DNA of 64,000 bases from Streptomyces sp. NBC_00536 (GCF_036346295.1 NZ_CP107819.1:1984001-2048000); one strand, 5' to 3'. Counted from the stretch's first letter, positions 7,371-16,395 are shown. Numbers and translations: made by a program. Notes: generated from the sequence alone by a model not told the origin.

Positions 7371-8909
7371 ATGACAGGAACCCCAGTCTGGAGTGTGGAC
7401 CCCCGTACCGGGAAGCAGCGCGAGCAGGTCGCGGCCGAGGCCACGGCCCGTGAGGTGGACCGGGCCGTACGGGCGGCCCACGCGGCCCGCGGCGCGCTCG
7501 CCGACCGCACCACCCGCATCGCCTTCCTGCGCGCCGCCGCCGACCTACTGGACGGCTCGGCCGCGCGGGTCGTCGAGACCGCCGACGCCGAGACGGCGCT
7601 GGGCCCGGGCCGCCTCACCGGCGAGCTGGCCCGTACGACCTACCAGCTGCGCGCGGTCGCCGACGCCGTCGCGGACGGCGCGTACCTCGACGTCCGGATC
7701 GACCGCGCCGACCCCGCGCTCACCCCGCCCCGGCCCGAACTGCGCCGCTACAAGGTGCCGCTCGGCGTGGTCGCGGTCTACGCCGCCTCCAACTTCCCGC
7801 TCGCCTTCTCCGTGCCGGGCGGCGACACCGCCAGCGCGCTCGGCGCGGGCTGCCCCGTCGTGGTCAAGGCCCACCCCGACCACCCGGCCACCTCCGAGCT
7901 GTGCGCCTCGCTGCTGCGCCGGGCCGCGGCGGAATCCGGGCTGCCGGCGGACGTCGTGAGCGTCGTCCACGGCTTCGACGCCGGCCTGGAGCTGATCCGT
8001 CACCCGCTCGTCACGGCGGCCGGGTTCACCGGTTCCATCCGGGGCGGCCGGGCGCTGTTCGACGCGGCCGCCGCCCGGCCCGTCCCCATTCCCTTCCACG
8101 GCGAACTCGGCTCCCTCAACCCCGTCGTGGTCACGCCCGCCGCCGCGGCCGAGCGCGCCGAGGAGATCGGCGCGGGGCTGGCCGGCTCGGTCACGCTCGG
8201 CGTCGGCCAGTTCTGCGTCAAGCCCGGGCTGGTGCTCGTACCCGAAGGAGCGGACGGCGACCGGCTCACCGGCGCGCTCACCAAGGCCCTCGGGGAGAGC
8301 GGGCCGGGGGTGCTGCTCGACCACCGGATGCGGGAGAACTTCATCACGGGGGTCGGCGAGCGGGCCGTGCTGCCCGGAGTCGGCGCCCCGGTCAGGCCCG
8401 GCTCCGGCGGCGCGCACACGGTCGGCGCGGGCTACCTGACCATCGCCGCGCGCGGCCTGCTGGACGGGCCGCGGACGTACGGGGCGCTGCTGGAGGAGTG
8501 CTTCGGCCCGGTCACCGTCGTCGTGCGGTACGCCGACCAGGGCGAGGCCGCCGACGTACTGGACCTGCTCCCCGGCAACCTCACCGCCACCCTCCAGCTG
8601 TCGGCGGCGGAGTGCGCGGGCCCGGACCCCACCGGCGCGGCGGAGCTGATCGGGCAGGTCACGCGGCTGGCCGGGCGGGTCGTGGTGAACGGCTGGCCGA
8701 CCGGTGTCGCCGTGGCCCCGGCCCAGCACCACGGCGGCCCCTACCCGGCCGCGACCTCGCACTCCACCTCCGTCGGCGGGACGGCGATCGAGCGGTGGCT
8801 GCGCCCGGTGGCCTACCAGTCGGTGCCGGACCCGCTGCTGCCGCCGGAGCTGCGCGAGGCCAACCCGCTGGGACTGCCCCGCCTGGTGACCGGCGGACCC
8901 GCCGCCTGA
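7371..8909 (+). CDS. NADP-dependent aldehyde dehydrogenase (2,5-dioxovalerate dehydrogenase-like)
   Basis: The 512-residue ALDH has the catalytic residues in place: N141 in S-N-F-P-L-A-F, K166 in V-V-K-A-H-P, the G-F-T-G-S motif at 218-222, general base E245 in F-H-G-E-L-G-S-L-N-P and nucleophile C282 in G-Q-F-C-V-K-P-G. The F-H-G-E-L-G-S-L-N-P and Q-F-C-V-K-P-G signatures match the alpha-ketoglutarate semialdehyde (2,5-dioxovalerate) dehydrogenase group, which ends oxidative uronate, aldarate or hydroxyproline pathways. No upstream dehydratase gene is adjacent, so the substrate is a family-level inference. AGGAGG lies 8 bases before the ATG. It is probably controlled by the divergent IclR regulator. 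Confidence 0.9.
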   Translation: MTGTPVWSVDPRTGKQREQVAAEATAREVDRAVRAAHAARGALADRTTRIAFLRAAADLLDGSAARVVETADAETALGPGRLTGELARTTYQLRAVADAVADGAYLDVRIDRADPALTPPRPELRRYKVPLGVVAVYAASNFPLAFSVPGGDTASALGAGCPVVVKAHPDHPATSELCASLLRRAAAESGLPADVVSVVHGFDAGLELIRHPLVTAAGFTGSIRGGRALFDAAAARPVPIPFHGELGSLNPVVVTPAAAAERAEEIGAGLAGSVTLGVGQFCVKPGLVLVPEGADGDRLTGALTKALGESGPGVLLDHRMRENFITGVGERAVLPGVGAPVRPGSGGAHTVGAGYLTIAARGLLDGPRTYGALLEECFGPVTVVVRYADQGEAADVLDLLPGNLTATLQLSAAECAGPDPTGAAELIGQVTRLAGRVVVNGWPTGVAVAPAQHHGGPYPAATSHSTSVGGTAIERWLRPVAYQSVPDPLLPPELREANPLGLPRLVTGGPAA

Positions 8910-8980
8910 CGGGCGCCTCCACCGGCTCCGACGGAGAAATGCGGTTGCCCGCCCCGCGCGGCGCGGGGCAGGCTGCCGCC

Positions 8981-9202
8981 ATGCCGAGACCCCACGGATT
9001 CACGTACGAGCAGCGCCGCGACGGCAGTGTCGTCATCACCCACCAGGGCCGCGAGGCGAGCACCCTGCGCGGCGCCCGGGCGGAGAAGTTCCTGGCCGAG
9101 GTGGGGTCGGGGGACGCCCAGCTGGTCATGGCCCGCTGGACCGGCGCCTACAAGTTCGGCAACGAGCGGATGGCGAAGAACCACCCCCGCAACCGGCGGT
9201 AG
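8981..9202 (+). CDS. Small conserved hypothetical protein (73 aa)
   Basis: A 73-residue basic protein (MPRPHGFTYEQRRDG start) with an alternating strand-like N-terminus and the C-terminal stretch W-T-G-A-Y-K-F-G-N-E-R-M-A-K-N-H-P-R-N. I remember near-identical short proteins from other Streptomyces but know no function. The ATG at 8981 is the first in frame after the aldehyde dehydrogenase stop, with no strong ribosome binding site. The codon usage is strongly GC3-biased, which supports it being real. Confidence 0.7.
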   Translation: MPRPHGFTYEQRRDGSVVITHQGREASTLRGARAEKFLAEVGSGDAQLVMARWTGAYKFGNERMAKNHPRNRR

Positions 9203-9301
9203 ACGGCAGCCCACCGCCCCTCGGCCCGGCACTCGCCCGGCACTCGGGCGACGGACCCGCGGGTAAGGGAACGGCAAAGGGCCTTCGGTCGTTCTCCGGG
9301 C

Positions 9302-10516
9302 ATGACCGCTATGACCCCTGGTTCGAACCTGCCGCTCAATGCCGTCCGCGTGACGGTGGATGTGGCTGCTCCGGTACGGCTGGATGTATCCGGGCTCCTG
9401 CTCGCCGCGGACGGCAAGGTGCGCTCCGACGCCGACTTCATCTTCTACAACCAGCCCGCCGGCCCCGGTGTCAGCTACCGGTCCGGTGGCGGTGCGGCGC
9501 CGGACTCGATCACCGTGGACACCTCCGCGGTCCCGCCCGGCATCGAGCGCATCGTGGTGACGGCCAGCCCCGACGCCGCCGGGCAGAGCTTCCAGGGCGT
9601 CGAGCCCACCGCCACCGTGCGCGACGCCGACGGCGGCAGGGTGATCGCCAGCTTCACCCCGCCGCGGCTGGGCACCGAGACCGCGCTGGTCGTCGTCGAG
9701 GTCTACCTGCGCGGCGGTGTGTGGAAGGTCCGCGCCGTCGGCCAGGGGTACGCGAACGGACTCGCCGGGATCGCCACCGACTTCGGCGTCTCGGTGGACG
9801 ACGAGCCCGCGGCCGCGGCGCCCGCGCCCGTCCCCGCCGCCGTCCACACCCCGCCCCCCGCCCCCGTCGCGGCCGCGTTCCCCCCGCCGCCGCAGGCACC
9901 GCCCGTCGCCCCGGCGGCCCCGCCCGCCCCCGGCGCCGGGAAGATCAACCTCGACAAGGGCCGGGTCAGCCTCCAGAAGAACCAGACCGTCTCCCTGGTC
10001 AAGGGCGGCCGCCCGCTGCTCTCCCAGGTCAAGATGGGCCTCGGCTGGGAGCCCGCGTACGGCGGCCGGGACATCGACCTCGACGCCTCGGTCATCGCCT
10101 ACGGCCCGCAGCGCAACCACATCGACAGCTGCTACTTCGGCAAGCTGTCGATCCTGGGCGGCGCCATCAAGCACTCCGGTGACAATCTGACCGGCGAGGG
10201 CGCCGGGGACGACGAGGTCATCGTCGTGGACCTCGGCCGCATCCCCGCCGAGGCCACCGGCCTCGTCTTCACGGTCAATTCCTTCTCGGGCCAGAAGTTC
10301 ACCGAGGTCGCCAAGGCCTACTGCCGGCTCATCGACGCGGCCAGCGGCGAGGAGCTGGTCCGCTTCGACCTCACCGGCGCCGAACCGCAGACCGGCGTGA
10401 TGATGGCCAAGCTGATCAAGCAGTTCTCCGGCGAATGGGAGATGACGGCCATCGGAGATTTTGTGAAGTCCCGCACAGTGCGCGGCATGGTCAAACCCGC
10501 CGCTCAGGCGCTCTGA
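9302..10516 (+). CDS. TerD-family protein with two TerD-like domains
   Basis: The 404-residue protein has a divergent TerD-like domain (about residues 5-165), an Ala/Pro-rich linker (about 170-220) and a canonical TerD domain (about 222-400). The second domain shows L-G-W-E, D-I-D-L-D-A-S, G-D-N-L-T-G-E-G-x-G-D-D-E and F-T-V-N-S-F-S-G-Q motifs, whose acidic residues bind calcium in TerD structures. The first domain keeps F-I-F-Y-N-Q-P but lacks the acidic calcium loop. TerD proteins are linked to tellurite and stress phenotypes in Ter operons; this one stands alone, so its process is not predicted. An internal ATG at 9314 is an alternative start. Confidence 0.85.
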   Translation: MTAMTPGSNLPLNAVRVTVDVAAPVRLDVSGLLLAADGKVRSDADFIFYNQPAGPGVSYRSGGGAAPDSITVDTSAVPPGIERIVVTASPDAAGQSFQGVEPTATVRDADGGRVIASFTPPRLGTETALVVVEVYLRGGVWKVRAVGQGYANGLAGIATDFGVSVDDEPAAAAPAPVPAAVHTPPPAPVAAAFPPPPQAPPVAPAAPPAPGAGKINLDKGRVSLQKNQTVSLVKGGRPLLSQVKMGLGWEPAYGGRDIDLDASVIAYGPQRNHIDSCYFGKLSILGGAIKHSGDNLTGEGAGDDEVIVVDLGRIPAEATGLVFTVNSFSGQKFTEVAKAYCRLIDAASGEELVRFDLTGAEPQTGVMMAKLIKQFSGEWEMTAIGDFVKSRTVRGMVKPAAQAL

Positions 10517-10552
10517 CGCAGGTGGGCGGGGACTGACCGCCCCCCGCGGAGA

Positions 10553-10580
10553 GCCCGGGGTGACCCAGGCCACCCCGGGC
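10553..10580 (+). terminator. Hairpin after the TerD-like gene
   Basis: GCCCGGGGTG at 10553-10562 pairs perfectly with 10571-10580 around an 8-base loop, 36 bases after the TerD stop codon. It probably separates that gene from the short ORF that follows. Confidence 0.55.
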
Positions 10581-10606
10581 CGCAGTTAAACAGGAGGTCG
10601 CTGTCA

Positions 10607-10810
10607 GTGCCCGCCCGTAGCCTTGACCCCATGTACAAGACACTCCCGACCGCGGGTCCCGCCCGCCCGTCCGCCTCCGAGGCGAACGAGGCGATACGGC
10701 ACCTCGTCGAGACCGGGGTGGACAGCGAGTGGCCTTCCGAGGCGTATGAGTTCCTCCTCGGCGAATGGGCCGCGGGCAGCCGCGAGGAAGTCGGCTCCGC
10801 GGCCCTGTAG
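10607..10810 (+). CDS. Small conserved hypothetical protein (67 aa)
   Basis: A small acidic, probably helical protein; residues after the first eight read MYKTLPTAGPARPSAS and then E-A-N-E-A-I-R-H-L-V-E. The GTG at 10607 has a strong AGGAGG nine bases upstream (10592-10597), which favours it over the in-frame ATG at 10631 (59 residues). No domain is recognised. It ends 35 bases from the convergent PhoX-type gene. Confidence 0.65.
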   Translation: MPARSLDPMYKTLPTAGPARPSASEANEAIRHLVETGVDSEWPSEAYEFLLGEWAAGSREEVGSAAL

Positions 10811-10845
10811 GCCCCCGCCGCTCCCCCGGTCCCGGCGGGCGTGCG

Positions 10846-12285
10846 TCAGCGCCCCCGCCGCCACGGGCCGGTGATGGCCAGCATGATGCCCGGTTCCTGG
10901 ATGTTGGCGAAGAGGGTCCGCCCGTCCGGGGAGAAGCAGACACCGGTGAATTCCGAGTAGTCGGGCTCCGCCGCGGTCCCGTTGTTCAACTCGTTGCGCG
11001 CCAGCGGGTAGGTGCGCCCGTCCTCCGTGGCTCCGAAGAGGTGCTGGAGCCCGCTGCCGTCCTCCGCGATGATCAGACCGCCGTACGGGGAGACCGTGAT
11101 GTTGTCGGGGCCGTCGAAGCCGCCCTCCGCCGACGGGGTGGCGTTCACGCCGAAGATCACCATCAGCCGGATCGTGCGCCGCTTCGGGTCGTAGAACCAC
11201 ACCTGCCCGTCGTGCGCCGCGCCCGGGCTCTCCTCACGGGCGTAGGAGGAGACGAAGTACGTCCCCCCGTCGGCCCACCACATGCCCTCCAGCTTGCGGG
11301 CCCGGGTCACCGCGCCCGCCGCGAACTGCTTGCGCACCGACAGCGTGCGCGCGTCCCGGTCGGTGACCTCCGCCCAGTCGACCCCGTAGACGGTCCCGAC
11401 CTTGGTGGCACGGGAGAGGTCGTCCACGAACTGCCCGGCCTTGTCGAAGCACTTGGCCGCCGCCAGCACACCCGCGTCGGGGGCGAGCGTACGCAGCTTG
11501 CCGCGCCCGTGCCGGAAGCCCTGCGGCGGGGTCCAGCGGTACAGCAGCCCGTTGGGGTTCGAGGCGTCCTCGGTCAGGTAGGCGTGGCCGCTGTGCGGGT
11601 CGATCACCACGGCCTCGTGGGCGTACCGGCCGAAGGCTTTCACCGGCCGCGGGTCGCGGTTGGCCCGGCGGTCGTTCGGGTCGACCTCGAAGACGTAGCC
11701 GTGGTCCTTGGTCATCCCGTTCTTGCCGGCCAGGTCCTCGGTCTCCTCACAGGTCAGCCAGGTGTCCCAGGGGGTGGCCCCGCCCGCGCAGTTGGTCGAC
11801 GTACCGGCGATGCCGACCCATTCGGCGACCTCGCCGCCGCGCCGGACCTCGACGACCGTGCAGCCGCCGGCCGCGGCGGGGTCGTAGACGAGGCCCTCGG
11901 CCAGCGGGACGGGGTGCGCCCAGGCGGCCCGCGCGCCCTTCAGCTCGTGGTTGTTGACCAGGAGGGTGACCCCGCGGTGGCCCTCGAAGGCGGCCGTCCC
12001 GTCGTGGTTGGACGGGGTGCTCTCGCCGGAGTCCAGCGTGGTGACCCCGCTGTGGGTGATCACGCGGTACGAGAACCCGGCCGGGAGGGCGAGCAGTCCG
12101 GCCGGGTCCGGGACGAGCGGGCCGTACCCGGGCTGCGCCGGGCGGCCGTGCTCGTCGTGGCGGGTCGTGTCGTCGGCGGCGAGGGCGCCGGGGGCGGTGG
12201 CGAGGGCGCCGACCGTCCCGGTGAGCGCGACACCCGCTCCGGCGAGGACGGTGCGGGCGGTGAAGTCTCTGCGGCTGAGCGGCAT
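10846..12285 (-). CDS. PhoX-family phosphatase (DUF839), Tat-exported
   Basis: The 479-residue protein begins with a twin-arginine signal (S-R-R-D-F-T, Arg5-Arg6) followed by a hydrophobic stretch and an A-x-A site near residue 35, so it is exported folded. The mature part is the DUF839/PhoX beta-propeller. Visible features are G-F-S-Y-R-V-I-T-H-S-G, T-P-W-D-T-W-L-T-C-E-E-T-E-D (acidic metal-ligand motif), G-R-Y-A-H-E-A-V and F-S-P-D-G-R-T-L-F-A-N-I-Q-E-P-G at the C-terminus. PhoX enzymes are calcium/iron alkaline phosphatases; several DUF839 members are uncharacterised, so the activity is inferred. An array of 18-bp repeats lies about 90-160 bases upstream of the start. Confidence 0.88.
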   Translation of the reverse strand: MPLSRRDFTARTVLAGAGVALTGTVGALATAPGALAADDTTRHDEHGRPAQPGYGPLVPDPAGLLALPAGFSYRVITHSGVTTLDSGESTPSNHDGTAAFEGHRGVTLLVNNHELKGARAAWAHPVPLAEGLVYDPAAAGGCTVVEVRRGGEVAEWVGIAGTSTNCAGGATPWDTWLTCEETEDLAGKNGMTKDHGYVFEVDPNDRRANRDPRPVKAFGRYAHEAVVIDPHSGHAYLTEDASNPNGLLYRWTPPQGFRHGRGKLRTLAPDAGVLAAAKCFDKAGQFVDDLSRATKVGTVYGVDWAEVTDRDARTLSVRKQFAAGAVTRARKLEGMWWADGGTYFVSSYAREESPGAAHDGQVWFYDPKRRTIRLMVIFGVNATPSAEGGFDGPDNITVSPYGGLIIAEDGSGLQHLFGATEDGRTYPLARNELNNGTAAEPDYSEFTGVCFSPDGRTLFANIQEPGIMLAITGPWRRGR

Positions 12286-12376
12286 CGGGTCTCCTGGGTG
12301 GGGAGCGGGCGCGGATCTGCGGTCGGCGGGGTCAGAGTCCCGCCTCCACGTGAACGGAGGCTGACATCCCCGTGAG

Positions 12377-12447
12377 GAGGAGTGGTCCCCTCAAGAGGAG
12401 TGGTCCCCTCAAGAGGAGTGGTCCCCCTCAGGGGGAGTGGTCCCCTT
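12377..12447. repeat. 18-bp tandem repeat array (about 3.5-4 units)
   Basis: The unit GAGGAGTGGTCCCCTCAA occurs perfectly at 12377-12394 and 12395-12412, then in degenerate form to about 12447. Each unit carries GAGG and CCTC arms and could fold as a small hairpin. It lies between the stop of the gene at 12531 and the PhoX-type start at 12285. Confidence 0.85.
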
Positions 12448-12530
12448 GCCCGCCCGCCGCGTGTCCGCCGCCGGGCCCGCGGCTGACGGTCCGCCACCGA
12501 TTGTCGGGCTCCCGGCCCGTGAGCGGCGCG

Positions 12531-14063
12531 TTACGCGCCGGACGGCTGCCGCGAACGGGCCTTGAAGGCGGCCTTGCGGGCCTCCTTCGCGGACTTGCGG
12601 TCCGGGTGCAGCCGTCCCATGGCCTCCAGCACCTGCGCCGTGTACGGGTGCTCGACCCGCCACACCGCGTCAAAGAATCCGGTGTGATGAGCTGTCAGGC
12701 TCGCCATCAGTCCGGGCAGTTCATCGGATTCCGCCTCCTCGCCGAGCTGGGCGGCGATCGTGTCGACGGTCAGCCAGAACACCATGGCCTCGGAGGGCGC
12801 GGGGATGTCGGCCGCGCCGTGCTCGGCGAGCCAGACCCGGGCGAGTCCGCCGAGTTCGGCGTCGTCCAGGACCGCCCTGATCAGGGGTTCCGCGGCCGGT
12901 CCGGCCGGGGCGAGGGCCTGCTGGCAGCGCAGCCGCCGCAGCGGCCCGCCCGCGTCCCCGCCGCGTGCGGCGGCGAGCAGTTCGGTGACGGCCTCCGGCA
13001 GTTCGCGGCCCTCGATCCACTGCTCGATCTCGGCCTGCGCGGCGCCCTCGGGGTAGCCGGAGACCGCGTCGAGCAGCGCGTCCGCGCCCTTGTCGGCGAG
13101 GTCACCGATGGCGGGCGCCTCGACCCCGGCCTCGCGCATCCGGGCACGGATCCCGTACAGGCCGAGCGGGGTCAGCCGGACCATGCCGTACCGGGAGACG
13201 TCCTCGTCGTCGAGGCCGTCGGCCGCCGGGAGCAGCCCGTCATCGTCGTCGGCTTCGGCTTCGGCCATCAGCTCCTCGTCGACCGGCCGGAACTCGACCA
13301 GCCCGATCGGCTCCAGCTGCCGGAACTGGTCGTCCAGGCGCATCATCGCGTCCGAGACCTGTTCCAGCACCTCGTTCGTGGGCTCGGCCATCCCGTCGGG
13401 CACGACCATCGAAGCGGCCAGGACGGGCAGCGGCACCGGGGTGTCGGCGGCGCCGCCCTCCGCGACGGTCAGCAGGTACAGGTTGGCGAGCACCCCGTCG
13501 AGGAAGTCGGCCTCGCGCTGCGGGTTCCAGTCGAGCCGGGTGAAGTCGATCTCGCCGCCCGCGTCCAGGGCCTCGACGAGGTCGTCGAGGTCGGGCACGG
13601 CCGCGTCCGCGAGGACCGCGTCGAGCGCGGCGAGCCACAGGTCCAGTACGTCGCCGGGCGCGCCGCCGGTCACCAGGGCCAGGTCCTCGCCCGGTCCGGC
13701 GACCCCGAAGGCACCGGATTCCTCGGCGAGTTCCGCGGCGGGGGGCTGCGCCGCGTCGGCTGCGTCCTCCGCGAGGTCCTCGACGTCGGTCACTTCCACC
13801 AGACCGGTGTCGACGGCCACCCGCCAGGCCTCGCTCGCGTACGCCGCCCCGTCCGCGTCGTCCTCGAAGCCGAGCAGCCGCACCGCCTCGGGCAGCCGGT
13901 CGGCGAGGAGTTCGCCGCCGGAGCCGACCGGGGTGCCGGGGGTGGCCCAGCGGGCCAGTCGCACGGCGCGGGCGAACAGCGGGGCGGCCAGGGCGTCGCG
14001 CGCCAGTTCCGCCTCGGAGTGCAGCCGGACCGGCGGCAACGTGGGGTGCGCCTCAGCGGACAT
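12531..14063 (-). CDS. Conserved hypothetical protein (510 aa), acidic and mostly helical
   Basis: The protein starts at ATG 14063 (MSAEAHPTLPPVRLHSE), with AGGAGA nine bases upstream; the frame extends further but without coding character. It is Leu/Ala/Asp/Glu-rich, with no signal peptide or membrane segment. The middle part is a very acidic linker (E-A-E-A-D-D-D-D-G-L-L) followed by a winged-helix-like segment (G-M-V-R-L-T-P-L-G-L-Y-G-I-R). The C-terminus turns basic (H-P-D-R-K-S-A-K-E-A-R-K). Similar large acidic proteins exist in Streptomyces, but I do not recognise a function. Confidence 0.8.
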   Translation of the reverse strand: MSAEAHPTLPPVRLHSEAELARDALAAPLFARAVRLARWATPGTPVGSGGELLADRLPEAVRLLGFEDDADGAAYASEAWRVAVDTGLVEVTDVEDLAEDAADAAQPPAAELAEESGAFGVAGPGEDLALVTGGAPGDVLDLWLAALDAVLADAAVPDLDDLVEALDAGGEIDFTRLDWNPQREADFLDGVLANLYLLTVAEGGAADTPVPLPVLAASMVVPDGMAEPTNEVLEQVSDAMMRLDDQFRQLEPIGLVEFRPVDEELMAEAEADDDDGLLPAADGLDDEDVSRYGMVRLTPLGLYGIRARMREAGVEAPAIGDLADKGADALLDAVSGYPEGAAQAEIEQWIEGRELPEAVTELLAAARGGDAGGPLRRLRCQQALAPAGPAAEPLIRAVLDDAELGGLARVWLAEHGAADIPAPSEAMVFWLTVDTIAAQLGEEAESDELPGLMASLTAHHTGFFDAVWRVEHPYTAQVLEAMGRLHPDRKSAKEARKAAFKARSRQPSGA

Positions 14064-14320
14064 GGGGTGGTTCTCCTCGCGTGAACTGTGTGACAGCGCC
14101 CACCAGCGTAGACGCATCGGGGCCGCTCCCCGCGGGTCATCGCCTTTGGTTCATCCCACAGTCAGCTGCCGTATTCCCTGGAGGCCTTGACAATGTCGCT
14201 GGCCACAAAGGAAATTGACGCGCGTAGATATGTGCGCAGACCTGTAGGGCGTCCCCCTGGAGCCCGAACGGATCGCGTGCCCGCTCCGCTCCACCCACCC
14301 ACACACCGGAGTTCCTGCCC

Positions 14321-16165
14321 ATGCGCTCCTCGCATCCCCGTTCCGCCGCCGTCGCGGCCCTCGTGGCCACCGCTCTGGCCACCGGTCTGCTCGCCGGCTC
14401 CGCCGATGCCGCCGAAGGCGCCGCGACCGCCGACGCGATACACATCCACGACATCCAGGGCACCACCCGCATATCGCCGCTGAACGGCAAGCCGGTCGCC
14501 GATGTCGCCGGAATCGTCACGGGCGTCCGCACCTACGGCTCGCGCGGCTTCTGGTTCCAGGACCCCGACGCGGACGACAACGACGCGACGAGCGAAGGCA
14601 TCTTCGTCTTCACCGGCTCCGCGCCGACCGTCGCCGTCGGCGACGCGGTGACGGTCTCGGGCACGGTCGGCGAGTACATCCCCGGTGGCGCGAACTCCGG
14701 CAACCAGTCGGTCACCCAGATCACCAAGCCGGTCGTGACCGTGGTCTCCTCCGGCAACGCGCTCCCCGAGGCCGTCTCGGTCAACGAGTACTCGGTCCCG
14801 GCCGAGTACGCCCCGGCGGGCGACCCGGCCGCGGCCGGCAGCATCAACGGGCTGACCCTGGACCCCGCGCGCTACGCCCTGGACTACTACGAGTCGCTGG
14901 AGGGCATGAACGTAAAGATCGGCACCTCCCGCGTGGTCGGCGCCACCGACCCGTACGCGGAGCTGTGGGTCACGGTGAAGGGCTGGGAGAACCCCGTCAA
15001 GCGCGGCGGCACGCTCTACGGTTCGTACGAGTCCCAGAACACCGGCCGGATCCAGGTCCAGCAGCTCGCCCCGCTCGCCACCCAGCCCTTCCCCGTGGCG
15101 AACGTCGGCGACAAGCTGACCGGCACCACCGAAGGCCCCCTGGACTTCAACCAGTTCGGCGGCTACACCCTGGCGGCCCGCACCCTCGGCACGGTCAAGG
15201 CGGGCACCCTCGCCCCCGAGAAGACCAAGGCCCAGGAGGCCGACGAGCTGGCGGTGGCGACGTACAACGTCGAGAACCTCGACCCGACCGACCCGCAGAC
15301 GAAGTTCGACAACCTGGCGAAGGCCGTCGTGGAGAACCTCGCCTCGCCCGACATCGTGGCCCTGGAGGAGATCCAGGACGACAACGGCGCCAAGAACGAC
15401 GGCACCGTCTCCGCCGACCAGACGCTGACGAAGTTCACCGCGGCCGTCACCGCCGCGGGCGGTCCGGCGTACCAGTGGCGCTACATCAACCCGGAGAACA
15501 ACAAGGACGGCGGCGAGCCCGGCGGCAACATCCGCCAGGTCTTCCTCTTCAACCCGCTGCGCGTCTCCTTCACCGACCGCGCCCCCGGTGACTCCTTCAC
15601 CGCGACCGGCGTGACCACGGGCGACAAGGGCCAGGCGGCCCTGACCCACTCCCCCGGCCGGATCGACCCGGCGAACCCGGCGTGGACCGACAGCCGCAAG
15701 CCGCTCGCCGGCGAGTTCGTCTTCAAGGGCAAGACGGTCTTCGTGATCGCCAACCACTTCGCCTCGAAGGGCGGCGACGAGGGCCTGACCTCGGTCCACC
15801 AGCCCCCGGCGCGCTCCTCGGAGACCAAGCGGCTGCTCCAGGCGCAGGCCGTGAACGGCTTCGTCAAGAGCCTGCTGGCCACGCAGAAGGACGCGAAGGT
15901 CCTCGCGGTCGGCGACATCAACGACTTCGACTTCTCGGGCACCACGACCGCGCTGCGCGACGGCGGGGTGCTGTACCCGGCGATCCAGTCGCTGCCGAAG
16001 GCGGAGCGCTACTCGTACGTCTACCAGGGCAACGCCCAGGTGCTGGACCAGATCCTGACCAGCCCGGCGGTCAAGAAGTACACGTACGACAGCGTGCACA
16101 TCAACGCCGAGTTCGCGGCGCAGAACAGCGACCACGACCCGCAGGTGCTGCGCTTCCGCCCGTGA
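14321..16165 (+). CDS. Secreted endonuclease/exonuclease/phosphatase-family nuclease (ExeM-like)
   Basis: The 614-residue protein starts with a Sec signal peptide (hydrophobic core about residues 10-27, cleavage after A-D-A near 31). Residues about 40-290 form the OB-like region seen in ExeM/NucH-type extracellular nucleases (I-S-P-L-N-G-K-P-V-A-D-V-A-G-I-V). The C-terminal 310 residues are an EEP catalytic domain with A-T-Y-N-V-E-N-L, catalytic E in A-L-E-E-I-Q-D, N-H-F-A-S-K-G-G, V-G-D-I-N-D-F and the terminal S-D-H-D-P. It should degrade extracellular DNA/RNA for nutrient recovery. The 14064-14320 gap before it is comparatively AT-rich around 14187-14230, where the promoter probably lies. 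A repeat-and-hairpin block follows the stop. Confidence 0.92.
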   Translation: MRSSHPRSAAVAALVATALATGLLAGSADAAEGAATADAIHIHDIQGTTRISPLNGKPVADVAGIVTGVRTYGSRGFWFQDPDADDNDATSEGIFVFTGSAPTVAVGDAVTVSGTVGEYIPGGANSGNQSVTQITKPVVTVVSSGNALPEAVSVNEYSVPAEYAPAGDPAAAGSINGLTLDPARYALDYYESLEGMNVKIGTSRVVGATDPYAELWVTVKGWENPVKRGGTLYGSYESQNTGRIQVQQLAPLATQPFPVANVGDKLTGTTEGPLDFNQFGGYTLAARTLGTVKAGTLAPEKTKAQEADELAVATYNVENLDPTDPQTKFDNLAKAVVENLASPDIVALEEIQDDNGAKNDGTVSADQTLTKFTAAVTAAGGPAYQWRYINPENNKDGGEPGGNIRQVFLFNPLRVSFTDRAPGDSFTATGVTTGDKGQAALTHSPGRIDPANPAWTDSRKPLAGEFVFKGKTVFVIANHFASKGGDEGLTSVHQPPARSSETKRLLQAQAVNGFVKSLLATQKDAKVLAVGDINDFDFSGTTTALRDGGVLYPAIQSLPKAERYSYVYQGNAQVLDQILTSPAVKKYTYDSVHINAEFAAQNSDHDPQVLRFRP

Positions 16166-16209
16166 TCCTCATCCCGTGATCGCCATCCCGTGATCGCACC
16201 CCGTGATCC
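16159..16209 (+). repeat. Four 13-14-bp repeats (CCCGTGATC core) across the nuclease stop codon
   Basis: CCCGTGATC occurs four times with 13-14-bp spacing, and the first unit contains the nuclease stop codon. It looks like slippage expansion of the 3' end, directly followed by the terminator hairpin. Confidence 0.75.
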
Positions 16210-16247
16210 GCAGGGGGCCCGGCCGCCGTCCCGGCCGGGCCCCCTGC
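16210..16247 (+). terminator. Strong hairpin terminator of the nuclease gene
   Basis: A perfect 16-bp GC-rich stem (16210-16225 with 16232-16247) and a 6-base loop lie 44 bases after the stop of the secreted nuclease. Confidence 0.75.
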
Positions 16248-16395
16248 CACGTCCCCGGACGGGCCCGTTCCGCCCCGAGATCGGGACTTTCGGCCCTGGC
16301 GTGATCCTCGCCACACCCCTACTCATTCCGCGTTTTGTGGTGTTGAGTATCCACACGCCCGATCTTGTACCGCCCGCACTCCCCGGGAGGACCGC

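Noticed and set aside
12349..12355. GTTCACG-like heptamer on the minus strand upstream of the PhoX-type gene as a PHO box
   Set aside because: Only a single half-site is present, whereas Streptomyces PHO boxes need at least two 11-base direct repeat units.
14187..14483. Short ORF starting near 14187-14193 (MSLATKEIDARRYVRRP) before the secreted nuclease gene
   Set aside because: It has a GGAGG at a suitable distance but soon becomes Pro/Ser-rich and runs into the nuclease frame; the AT-rich stretch is more likely promoter DNA. Two TTGAC-type hexamers (14187, 14215) and TAGATA (14225) do not give a 17-base spacing.
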